Below the pieces are notes generated by a model. It was not told the origin of the DNA. It saw only the letters and a program-made list of their open reading frames with translations, and ran no database searches. From Pseudopyrenochaeta lycopersici (taxonomy: Eukaryota > Ascomycota > Dothideomycetes > Pleosporales > Pseudopyrenochaetaceae), in contig NHZP01000016.1 of NCBI GenBank assembly GCA_003313425.1, positions 1,050,003 to 1,114,002 of the forward strand: a stretch of DNA of 64,000 nt, written 5' to 3'. Numbering within the stretch: position 1 is the first letter of the stretch; every line of letters starts with the position of its first letter. Both the position numbers and the translations under genes were made by a program. Below, piece by piece: positions 21,691-32,130 of the stretch.

Positions 21691-24045
21691 ATGTCGTCCA
21701 CTTCTCCACCACATCAATCCGCATCGCAGACACCATTGCCGCCGTCGTTTGCCCATGCCCCCAAACTCTCCCCTCCGACATCCAACTCGAGAAACGCGTC
21801 TCCGATCCGGAAGCCGCTTCATGAACGTTCCAATTCGCAAACCAATCAATTCTCAGGTCCCACCATCCGCCTAGTCCAGGAACCCGAAGACACCATCTAC
21901 TCAAAATTTCCCATACCCAGCGAACCCTCGCAGATTCTGCCCCCGCCTCGTCATGCGCCGGGTTATGGGTTTGAGAGGCCGGGGTCTCGCGTTTCAAGTG
22001 GGAGCCAGGTTGCCAATACCATCGCCAAGTTCGAAGCCAGCCGGTCCCTGGTGCCACAGCCAGTACTCTCGCGAAAGAAGGGTTTCAGACACTCGGTATC
22101 GACCAGCGCCTCAGATGCGGATACTCTCGTAGCCTCTTCCTTCTCACCTTCATCCCTACGATTTTCCCAGGGAAGCACCCCCCCGTCGTCTCCTCCACCT
22201 GAAATTAATGATTTTGAAAAGGCCCTAGAAGTACTTCAGGAAGAAGCGCCCTCCCTTTCGCAGAGGCCTACCATCCGCGCTGTTCCCCCTTCCTCGTCTG
22301 GTGGAGAATCGTTAGAAAGTCGTGCGGGCGCATTGACACCCAAGGCATCTGCTGCATCCTTTGCCTCGACCGGTCCTGCCGCCTCCCCAACCCCATCCAG
22401 TAATGCCGGAAACCCGTCAAGTGTCAGTGTCAGTCAACCGCCACCAAAAGGTCACTACTACTCCTCCTCTTCTGTCGAATCCGAAAAAGGGAGGCCTGCG
22501 TTCGTTGGTAGCACTGAGCATCGCCAACCTGTACTAAAAGCCTCGACCGAGTCGTTTGCATATTCTGATATATCATACACCAGCATCGAACCAACATACA
22601 CCCAGCCGCCTTCTCAGCTGTCGCCTACTCTTCATGAAGCACGCACAGCTACATTCGCGAGTGGAACCCGTATCCATTATCCTATTGTACGCGCACCGTC
22701 CGCCAGCGGCTTACGGGCTGATTCACGGGACGCACCAAACATTGCTTCCCGAATGCAAGACCGCTCGCTGGTCCACCAATGGAGCTCCCAATTATCGACA
22801 ATCCCCTCTGTATCCGAGCGCGATTCCAGGTCGATCGCACGAGGCTCACAATCTTTCGGTGCGCGGTCACAGTCACAGGATAGCTACGGGGGAAATGGAC
22901 GGGCGTATATCCCACGGAGGAGAGGCCAAACTGTTGGAAGCGCTCAGTCGTCTTCAGATAATGTCTCCTCGGAAGGCCACACCGAGTTCTCTGCAATACC
23001 CCGGCCGTTGTTCTCCCCCGTGTCAAGTTCCTCAAGTGAAGAGAGAGACTACCATGGTGAGCATTTGGACACCATCTCTCCATTGCCCACATCCGTTCCC
23101 TTGCGAATGAAGAATTCCGGCTACCTTCAGAGACACAACAGTGATGCGGGATCAACCACGGACTCGAGGCCAGGCTCTGCACAATCTAATATTTCCACCT
23201 TCATTCAGAACACCATTCCTGCGTGGGCAAGGGTATATTACCAAAGAGGCGAACGGATCTCGATGGGTGCGCCAGAATCAGAATCGTCGGGCAGCATACG
23301 GCTAGGCACTTCGCACAGTGGACGAACGACTACTCCTTTGGAGGGGAACTTCCCGCTCAGCATTTATAGGCCCCGCAATCGCCCACGGAACCGGACTTCG
23401 CAACCAGACACAATATCTCTATCCGATGACATACAGCCCATTGATGGCAACGTCTACGTCCTCGGACCAAACATGCAGCCGCTGAGCGGCTACTCAACAC
23501 CACATCTCCGAACAGATCGACGAGGGCGCACCCGCTATAGCGCATGGAAAGCACCGTCACTGGACGATGATCTCAATAGTACACTCTTTGGCCGCCAAAA
23601 CCGACAAATCCTATTATTCTGTATAGGCTTCATCTTTCCTCTAGGTACGTCTGCGCCTTACCCCCAAGTATCATGCGCATGAATACGAGTACTAATCGGG
23701 ATACTAGCATGGATGATTGCATCCGTTCTACCCTTGCCTCTTGACCCGAACCTTGCAGACACAGCCAGCCAGGCAGATATAGAACAGCAGTTCGCCCGGG
23801 CATTTGGGCCAACTGACGACAAGGCTTTCCAGAAAGCGACTTGGTGGCGCAATCTTAATCGCATCATGTCGGGGATTGGTACGTAACGTATATTTACGGA
23901 CGGCGTATGAGACACACGCTAACTTTCTTCATCAGGAACCCTCCTTATCGGCGTCATTGTGAGTTTCTGACGAGTGGTTTGTAGGGATGATTATACTAAC
24001 ACGATACAGATCGCATTGGCAATTCTCGCCTCCAGGATGTCATAG
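21691..24045 (+). CDS. Serine-rich protein with two C-terminal membrane helices
   Basis: Four exons, join(21691..23644,23708..23878,23936..23958,24010..24045), 727 aa. The last two exons are tiny (23 and 36 nt) and were placed by frame continuity (donors GTACGT, GTACGT, GTGAGT; acceptors CTAG, TCAG, ACAG). Residues 1 to about 520 are disordered, Ser/Pro/Thr-rich, with many SP/TP sites suited to proline-directed kinases. From about 520 the sequence is more ordered (IQNTIPAWARVYYQRGERISMG; NVYVLGPNMQPLSGYSTPHLR). Membrane helices are at about 640-662 (QILLFCIGFIFPLAWMIASV) and 707-727 (LLIGVIIALAILA, then ASRMS). This matches a conserved filamentous-fungal family usually labelled only serine-rich protein. 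A long cytosolic N-terminus anchored to a membrane is the likely topology. Function unknown. Confidence 0.82.
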
Positions 24046-25287
24046 CATTGTAAGCGTCATCAGCTATTGCGTTTCGGCATTCAACATCGACTACTACAAC
24101 GTCACCATCTATCCCGCGTCGTATGTCAATCCTCGTTTTCGACTGCTCTCTTGCCATATGCGTTTGTCTCTTTCACAAGATTTCCTTTCGTAATGAACCT
24201 CTTCACGACATATTCATGCCTTTTACGCACATTAATGTATTTTTTTTGGCTATGTCTCACGGTATGGTATTCCGGCCGACCTGTGCCCAGACATTTTCCT
24301 GGGCCTATTCTTGCGTCTGTATGCAGCCGCTGTTGTACAACCATTTCTTTCAGGCTGAGAGCCGAGTCGGCGCATGGCATGGTATTGCATCTTGACATAC
24401 ATGGAATAGCTTAGCGGGAGTCTCTGTGTATGTGCGTGTGTGTGTTTTTTTTTTCGCTTCTTGATTACCCATTTGCTTTTGTACAGTTCAGGCACCACAA
24501 AATATAATTTCTTCTGTATCCGAAGTGTCCGAAAAGGACTGGGGAGAGTGGGCAAGGGGCATGTGGTTTACCATCTGGAGCGGCGGAACAGGCATACGCG
24601 GTCCTTGATAATATCGTGCTGGAGAAGTAGATCATGTTTGTAATTCTAGTTATGCGGTCTGGGTCAACAGGATCGTGGGACGCTAATAGAAGCAAATTCC
24701 GTTCGTCATTGTAGGCTGGTGCATTGGCTGGGGTCAAGCTTTGCGCAAGGCGTCCGAAGCTACGGTCAGAGACGTTCCTAGGCGCTACCTTGCACGGTTG
24801 CTCAGCGCAAATGTCAAGGACCGAGAGTTTGTCTCGAGGCGGTGGACGTGCGATGCTGGCATGGAGTGGGTAAGGCAGGCACGGGGATGTGCCTGAGCGG
24901 TAAATGAGGGCCGTCTCATGCACAATTTGCATCGTCGGCCTGCTTATGCACAAAGTGCTATACTGCGTTCGCTATGTGACTCTTCCCACGAACAGTCATC
25001 CAAGAAGGCACCCACACACGACGACATGTCACGACCGGGCGTAGCGGTGTCCGCGCTGTGGATGGCGGGCATATCCACTCAAGATGAGTCGAAAATGCCA
25101 AGAGACTAAGCCCGATCAGGGTAGGAGGGGTGATGATGTCGTCCTGTACAAAATAGTGGCCGCCTCCCTCAGTTTTCTGCGCAACAGCAACCAGAGCTCT
25201 CCGCACACGTGCACACCAGCAGCCACAAAGAGTCTTAGCAAGTCTACACACGACTAGCTCCAAAAAATCGTCGACAAGTCTACCATT
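24046..25287. other. Intergenic, 1.2 kb, with GT-rich tract
   Basis: 3' region of the Ser-rich gene and promoter of TIF6. A TG-rich tract followed by ten T residues lies at about 24424-24455. Frames at 24465-24953 and 24958-25425 (minus) are not protein-like and the latter is antisense to TIF6 exon 1. Confidence 0.5.
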
Positions 25288-26267
25288 ATGGCTGTTCGCG
25301 CACAATTCGAGAACTCGAACGAGTGGGTGGCCGGCCATGTCGTGGGAGAGTCTGTTGGGAAGCACTGCTAATGTCTGGCGGCATAGGGTTGGCGTCTTTT
25401 CCACACTTACGAACGCGTATGCCATTGTCGCGGTGGGCGCTTCAGAAAACTTCTACAGGTGCGGGAGCTTGGCCTCGCCTACGTCAAACTCGCAGGGCTG
25501 ATTAGTCGCGCAATAGTGTCTTCGAGGCCGAACTCCAAGATGTCATACCCATCTGCCACGCCACAATAGCAGGCACGCGGATAGTGGGCAGACTGACTGC
25601 TGGGTAAGTCTTCCCAGCGCAAGCACATGCAAAGTCACGGACTGACGGAACCATGTCAGCAACAAGAAGGGCCTGCTCGTGCCCACTACCACCACCGACC
25701 AGGAACTGCAGCACCTCCGAAACTCGATACCAGATAGCGTCAAGATCCAGCGAATAGAAGAACGCTTGTCGGCTCTCGGCAACGTCATATGTTGCAACGA
25801 CCACGTCGCGCTCGTTCACCCTGACATCGAACGCGAGACGGAGGAGATAATAGCAGACGTGCTGGGTGTTGAGGTGTTCCGGCAAACCATTGCCGACAAT
25901 GTACTTACCGGCTCGTACATGGCGCTGAGCAATCAAGGCGGCATTGTACACCCCAAGACATCCATCCAGGATCAGGATGAGCTGTCGAGCTTGCTCCAAG
26001 TGCCGCTTGTGGCTGGCAGTGTGAATCGAGGAAGTGCCGTTGTTGGTGCGGGCATGGTGGTGAACGACTGGATGGCGGTTACAGGTGAGGTTCCCATGAG
26101 AGAGTTGGTCAATAGCTTGGACCCGGCACTAACAGACTCTACCAGGCCTCGACACAACAGCGACCGAACTCTCCGTCGTCGAGTCTGTCTTCAGGCTGGG
26201 CGAGGGCAACGGGCCCAGTAACATCAACACGACAAACAAGGACACCATGGTGGAATCTTTCTATTGA
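25288..26267 (+). CDS. TIF6: Eukaryotic translation initiation factor 6 (eIF6/Tif6)
   Basis: Five exons, join(25288..25322,25387..25458,25517..25603,25660..26084,26146..26267), 246 aa, the family's standard length (245 in yeast). The first exon codes for only 11.7 codons ([12 protein letters not shown]), followed by [12 protein letters not shown]. Introns are 56-64 bp. All five pseudo-symmetric repeats of the pentein fold are present, including [31 protein letters not shown] and [26 protein letters not shown]; the C-terminus ends [13 protein letters not shown]. eIF6 binds the 60S subunit, is needed for late nucleolar 60S maturation, and blocks premature joining to 40S until released by Efl1/Sdo1. 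High confidence in identity and in every splice site because the protein is so conserved. Confidence 0.97.
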
Positions 26268-26351
26268 GGTGGACTGGAGACAGGCTGGCAAGGGCCGCGA
26301 AGGGAGGTAAAAGCTGGATTAGGAGCGAAGATAGGCGCTCAAGCTCCCCAA

Positions 26352-26509
26352 ATGATTGCCCATGGCTGATGATTCTCATGGCTGATGATTGCTCGTGGTT
26401 AATGACGGCTTGTGGCTAATGATTGCTCGTAGCAATGACTGCTCGTGGTTAATGATTGTTCGTAGCTAATGACTGCTCGTGCCGAATGAAATGACTGCTC
26501 AATGATGAC
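26352..26509. repeat. Degenerate 16-17 bp tandem repeat (about nine units)
   Basis: Imperfect head-to-tail copies of about ATGATTGCTCGTGGCTA, differing at one to five positions, fill the gap between TIF6 and the ES2-like gene. In-frame TGA and TAA codons in the units rule out coding. It ends next to a CACGTG at 26510-26515. Either a decaying minisatellite or a cluster of repeated binding sites in the ES2 promoter. Confidence 0.8.
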
Positions 26510-26624
26510 CACGTGATGCAATGCAGGTACATGGCCCCGCAAGTGGGCGTTGGCTCACTCACCGCCTTCAGCCCTACCGAGTAGTTCCAGCTGCATCACC
26601 GTCAACTCCAGGCTGGCTGCAACC

Positions 26625-28061
26625 ATGTCGTCGTCCAACTCCAGAGCACTGGCGAAGCGCAGCGCCCCAAGCGCGCTCATGCCACCGCCCCCCGCACCGA
26701 AACGAATCAAGCGTGCTTCGGTGGTTCTGGACGAAGAGACGTACACATCGGCCGTCTCGCACATCATCCGCCGCGACTTCTTCCCCGGCCTGGCCGAAAC
26801 CGACGCCCAGCGCGAATACCTCAACGCCATAGAAAGCAGGGACAAGCCATGGATCCGAGAAGCGGGGAAAAGGCTCTCGCAAGTTATGACGCCCGTGCCG
26901 GCCGGCCTGACGAGGACGGCAGAGCGCACGAGGTTCGGCCGGCCAGCGACAGCAACAGCGACGACGCCGAGTGCATGGGGCGCAGATACGCCCTCCTCTT
27001 CCACAGCGCCAGAGGCCGACGAGAGCGAGCAAGGGCGGGGCATACTGGACCACGTCGACCTGGCCATGACGTTAGGCGCCTTCCAGGCAAAGTACACCAG
27101 CGAAGACCAAGAGAGCTTCAGCCAGATCATCGACAAGTACAACAGGGCCAAGTTTGAGAACAGCGCATGGCTGCGCGACGGCAACCGCTACGCGAGTAAG
27201 CAGCGCGTCGCACAGCAAAAGGCCCTCGAGGCACAAGCGGCAAAGTCCAGCTCGCAGCACCCGGTCTTGACTAGCCGCCCCAGCCAGAACCTCGACGACC
27301 GGCCCGCAGCGCCTGATGCGCATAAGCACACTGCCTTCAACAGCCTCATGTTCGACCCGGAAGGCGTGGAACCATGGGCCCCAACACGAGCCCAGCAAGC
27401 GGAGCAGTCCTCCCTCGCGCCCCCCAAACAAGTCCGCTACAACAATACACGCCTCCCCACCATCGATGCGGAGCCCACCCGACCATCGAGCCCAACCCTA
27501 TCCGCAGTTCGCGACGCCGTCGCAGGGCGTCCAAGATTGCAACCTAGCGAGCCCGGCTACACAGGCAGCGAGACACCAAGAGTAAACGGCTATGCATTTG
27601 TGGATGCACACCCACCAGAACCAGGCGGCGATGAAGAGGACGGCGACAACGATGCACCAACGGACCTGCTCGAGAGATATGGCGTGAACAGCAAGAGCAA
27701 AGCCTCACCTTTCACTCTCAATGAATCTTCAGCCCGCGAGAGGATGCACCATAGAATGGTGGAGCAAATTGGCGCGAAGCGCTCCTCCAACTTACAGTCA
27801 AAGACAAACAAGCCTTCTGGCTCGGGCCTGGCCATCTTCACGTCAGAAACACCGCGGTTCCTGTCTGCGCCTACTCCGGCAAGGCTGCAGGGCGGCCAGA
27901 CCCCTGGTAGGAAGGGCAAGCATGATTTGACGCCTGCAGCGCAGAGGTTGTTTGAGCGCATGGGCGGAGCCACCCCGAAGAACATCGGCTCTGGAGGATT
28001 CGGCGCGAGTATTGTGGGCAAGGATTGGACGCCTACGCCTAAATCGAAGAGGAGAGCTTAG
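26625..28061 (+). CDS. bis1: Splicing-associated nuclear protein ES2/DGCR14 (Bis1)
   Basis: 478 aa, intronless. I start at the ATG at 26625 (context AACCATGTC); the open frame runs 25 codons further upstream only from a TTG. Family landmarks in order: LDEETYTSAVSHIIRRDFFPGL near 35-56 (the hallmark ES2 N-terminus), AKYTSEDQESFSQIIDKYN (about 155-173), a long polar middle, and the C-terminal TPAAQRLFERMG and ASIVGKDWTPTP segments. ES2/DGCR14 (fission yeast Bis1, worm ESS-2) is a nuclear component of the activated spliceosome. It lies 357 bp downstream of TIF6 on the same strand, and a tandem repeat fills most of that gap. Confidence 0.91.
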   Translation: MSSSNSRALAKRSAPSALMPPPPAPKRIKRASVVLDEETYTSAVSHIIRRDFFPGLAETDAQREYLNAIESRDKPWIREAGKRLSQVMTPVPAGLTRTAERTRFGRPATATATTPSAWGADTPSSSTAPEADESEQGRGILDHVDLAMTLGAFQAKYTSEDQESFSQIIDKYNRAKFENSAWLRDGNRYASKQRVAQQKALEAQAAKSSSQHPVLTSRPSQNLDDRPAAPDAHKHTAFNSLMFDPEGVEPWAPTRAQQAEQSSLAPPKQVRYNNTRLPTIDAEPTRPSSPTLSAVRDAVAGRPRLQPSEPGYTGSETPRVNGYAFVDAHPPEPGGDEEDGDNDAPTDLLERYGVNSKSKASPFTLNESSARERMHHRMVEQIGAKRSSNLQSKTNKPSGSGLAIFTSETPRFLSAPTPARLQGGQTPGRKGKHDLTPAAQRLFERMGGATPKNIGSGGFGASIVGKDWTPTPKSKRRA

Positions 28062-28754
28062 TGGCGAAGACATGGTATCGGGAAGGGCCTGCACGAAGTG
28101 CTCAAGCAGGTTGACCAAGGAGCAATACTCCTTTCGATGATTTCCCGAGTACAATGTTTTCCCAGGCACCTGACGATGATTATAGCTTGACCCACAGTAG
28201 TTTACACAGGCTTTTACGCTGCTGCACTGAGAAGAGCGAATTCAATGTGATTTTTTTTTATTGAGGAACGGGATATATCATACAATTGCGCATAAAGCCT
28301 TGAATCCCAATGCTTGTTGGTTCAAGGACCTTCAGAGTGCCATTGCGAGTATCTCAAAGCAGCGTGGATCAAACCCAGGATTTTGCGATTAGTATCAAAG
28401 AAATATGTTGAACCAATAGTGTCCACACTAATGCAGACGCCAACGCTCCGCCGATGCAGCTTCTGCAGGAGTCCAAATATCCAGACTTGCATATCCAACG
28501 CGATGCACCATCCCTCGAGTACTTTACAAGCTACAAGCCACGAGAAAGTCAGATGGATTATAGCAACGAAATCAAAAACTAAAAGATAAACATACAAAAC
28601 AAAGTACAGGAGAAACAACGTTCCATTTCCCAAAACAGTAGAGCGCAAACAAGAATCGAAGAAGACTCAGAGCTACCAAACCAGAGCAGAGCAGAGACAG
28701 ATCCGCACCCGAATCATGATTCTCACTCACCACAGCAAGAGAAATGTCACATTT
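28062..28754. other. Intergenic between convergent genes
   Basis: About 690 bp between two converging genes, holding both 3' regions. A run of nine T near 28251 and an A-rich stretch near 28570-28620 are compatible with polyadenylation signals of the two genes. No gene seen. Confidence 0.45.
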
Positions 28755-31700
28755 CTAGCCACCCCTCCGTCGATTCTCTCCAGGACCCTGGTAACTCCTA
28801 AATTGAGTTCCAGGTGCGTGATAACTCCTATACTGCCTCCGCGGCCGTGATTGAGGCTCAGGTGGTCGCTCACCTTGCCCTTGACCTTCTCGCTGCTCAT
28901 AGTGTGGTCCAAGTGGTTGACTTTGTGGCGGTGAAAATGCTAGTGGTGGCACGGATGGCCCGACAAACGTCATTGGTGGTCCTGATTGCGGAGGTGGGGC
29001 CATGTTGGCAGGTAGTATAGGCTGACCGCCGTACTGGTGGATCTTGAGTGGGGGGTAAGGAGGTAAGCTAGATGAGGGAGACTGTGATGCTTGAAAAGAT
29101 CCTGAAGGTGGAATGTAGCCACCTTGATACACAGGCGTACCACCGCCGTACCCAGAAGCGTACTGTGAGGGTGGAGGACCGAGAGGAGCATGGGACGCGG
29201 GCGGATAGCTTGGCGATGGCGGCGGGTATGCTTGTCTGGATGGAACAGGGTCATAGTGTGCGAAGCGGAAGTTAATAGGTCCAGATGGAGGAGGGCCAGG
29301 TGGCTTAGGCGGAAGGGGTAGTGATCCAGGAGGTGGGGCATAGGGGGTCTGGTGTATGGGAGGGGTTGGCGCAGATTTGTTGTGCTCAGCTTGATAAGAT
29401 TGAGGCGCACTCCCTTGATACGGTGAGGTAGTTAGTTGCTGGGAAGCTTGCGGCCCGCTCATGCGCCTATCATGCTCCCAATGTGGAACACCTTGATCGT
29501 GAGATCCACGACGAGCGACTGTAGTATGCGTTGAGGAAGGACCAAGAGACGAGCTATACAGTCCAGCAGACGGTCTTGTTGGATCATACTGGGCAACGCT
29601 TGGTCGTTCCTGCTCAGCCATGTTTCCGGGAAGCGAATTGCGGAATCGTGTGTGGTCGGGTTTGAGCCAGTAATCAGATTGAGGTCGGTCAGGAGGCTCT
29701 CGGCCATGTTCCCGAGCTTTCCTGTCCAAAAGTTCTCTAAGCTTCCGTAAGGGATCCCTTCGACGCAGCGCATCCTCGGATTCACTTGACGACCCAACAG
29801 CCAATCTTGGCCATGGCTGAATGGTCGAGGGTGGTGATGATGGGGGATTGCTAGTTGGTTGCAAAGCCCCTCCTAATGCATCCATCAATGCTTGGTCAAT
29901 AGGGGGAGCCTCTCGGTGAACGGTTTCATCGATTCGAAGGACATTTTGCGACGGTGTGTTGTGTTCGCTGACAACGTTTCGCCCCGATGGAGTGCTTGGC
30001 TCTTGCACTGGTAGCTGAGATTCTCGTGACTTCGAAACAGGAACCTCTTGATCATTATTCAAGATATCCATGATCCGATGCGTGGACACTCTCGCAACCG
30101 CTATGTCCTTTGGAGCTTCAATCTCCCTTTCGATGTTCACACCGTTGGGCTCCGAGTGAGCTGTCTCTCGAGTCAGATCTACTGTTGGATGAGCGTTCTG
30201 GGATGAGCTGTTATGAGCAGCTTGTGACGGCGTGATCAGTGGAATTTCTGGGGGAGCGATTGGAGGTGATATGTGTCTTGCAGATTCTTGTTTTATAACA
30301 GGCGTTGTAGCACGTGGAAATGGTTGAGATTGGTGTGGAGCCGGTTGATCGTGATACTGCGCGTCCTGAGTGTCATGTTTTGTGGTCTGTTGCGCTGATA
30401 GGTCGGCGAGCATCATAAGAAGGGAGGCATGCTCATTTGGAATGATCTGAACCTTTGGTACTTCGGGTGATCGTGGTGATGGCGTCCTCTCGATTCGGAG
30501 CGCAGCATCAGCAAGGGAGGTAATGTTGTAATGTGCGACAGCTTCGGTACGGTGAATCCCAATGAATCTCGCGAATCCATCAATCGAGTCTTGAATTGAG
30601 TCATCTGCATCTTCATCTTGCTCGACAAATGCTACCCTTGCTCCATTGAATTGTTTGCGTCTTGTATCGTCTTCGAGCTCCTTGTCGGCCTCCACATACG
30701 CTCTGCTACGAGAAGCATATTTGGAGCCAATGCGAGAATCAACCTCACAATTTGGCTTATCAGTATAAGTGGGTGGAAGTACATTGTCCTGAAGATGGTA
30801 AGAATAAGAATGATAAAACTATAGTGCAGCTTACTTCATCATCGGTAGCGTCCCCTGTTTGACTTCTCATCTCCCGCTCGATTTGTTTCATGCGGAAGTA
30901 ACATTGCAATAGAAAGTCGTCTTGCAAGTCTTGAAATCGGTTCTGCTTCCAGTCAGCTGAGAAGTAGAGTGGAATTGGCGATATGGCCTACGATATACTG
31001 CTCTTTTTGAATGAGCTCTTCAGCAACACACAATCGCTCCAATTGTTCAAGGCGATAAGTTCGCATGGCGTTGACTTCGTCCAGACGGCTGTCTCGACGC
31101 TGGTCCAATGAGGCCATGAGGGGTTTATATTCTGGGCATTGTGCATGGTAGCTGGGCTCTTTATCTAAATTTTTGGTGGTGCGATTTGACAATTCTTCTA
31201 GTAAGGACTTCTGGACTTTTGCAAGGCTGCGATAGCTCATCTTGAGATTGAGTTGTCGGCGCAAATCAGTTTCAATATTAATGTCCGGATGCGGTTGGCG
31301 TCGACGGCCGGGCAGCCGCCTGCCGGACTTCGCAGGGGCATCGCCATTGGTCGGCAGAACATTGTGCAGGTTTTGACTGCCATCGACAACTGGTATCTGC
31401 TCAGGGGAATTGGGTGCCGTACTGGCGTCAGTTAGTTCTGGAGGTTGGTCGACGGCATCTGCTGCGATTTCTGTTGTTTTGCGTTTTTTCCTGCGCGGTT
31501 GCTGCTCGGAGACATCGCTCTGGGTACGGGTGAGAACACCGTTTTGGCGAGCGCTGAGTGTTTTGCTGGACTGCGTCGAATCGTCTGATGCGCGCCTCTT
31601 CTTACCGGCTGCCTTTGGTGCCGTCAAAGTCGCACCAGACACGGGTCGCTGCGACTCAGGGGTTTGCGTTCCATTCATGGAAGTATTGTTGTCGACAGAG

Positions 31701-32130
31701 GCATTAGACATTTGCGGCGAACCAGAATCGGTCGATGTTCGGCTGCGCTTGGCTGGTCGCGCATCCTCAAGGTCTGAAGGGGCATCCTCGTACGGCGCGA
31801 TGTCGTCCAAAGAGCTGCGACGACTGCCAGAGCTTACGCTAGATGGCCCAGCGGGGCTCGTGTGGCTAGATGTCGTCTTTGCACCGCGGCGTGTTGTCAT
31901 TTGGAATGGTATAGAAGGTGTCAAGCGCGACATCTTCTGAAGACTATGCGAAGTTCGCCTGTTAGAGACCGCGCTAATTTTGCTCCCGGCTGTGCCAAGC
32001 AAGCAACATGTTAGCATGATCGGGAGACGAAGCCAGCATTTTATGCCGGAAACAAGGTCAACGTACGCAGTGTCTTGAAGGACGTAATGGATCCGGCTTT
32101 GTTCGCGCTGCTCTTACGTTTTGGTGGCAT
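28755..32130 (-). CDS. Uncharacterised 1067-aa nuclear-like protein, Pro/Gln-rich C-terminus
   Basis: Four exons, complement(join(28755..30788,30835..30942,30992..31989,32067..32130)), 1067 aa; introns 46, 49 and 77 bp. I do not recognise the family. Residues 1-250 are basic and Ser-rich with repeated KR clusters (SGRRSS-like, KRSRTS, RRKKRKTTE) that could be nuclear localisation signals. About 260-420 is highly charged and helical (DLRRQLNLKMSYRSLAKV; EQLERLCVAEELIQKEQY; FLLQCYFRMKQIEREMRS; YVEADKELEDDTRRKQF), likely a coiled-coil assembly region. After about 750 it is Pro/Gln/Ser/Tyr-rich and ends in Arg/Gly (YQGPGENRRRGG). This layout is common in chromatin or RNA-associated proteins, but no catalytic domain is visible. 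The first exon (MPPKRKSSANKAG) is the least certain; an alternative start is the Met of MSRLTPSIPF in exon 2. Confidence 0.72.

Noticed and set aside
20927..22057. Long minus-strand frame of 376 codons
   Set aside because: It is antisense to the 5' half of the Ser-rich gene and its promoter, starts from weak context, has Arg/Trp/Ser-rich composition typical of antisense of GC-rich coding DNA, and resembles no family.
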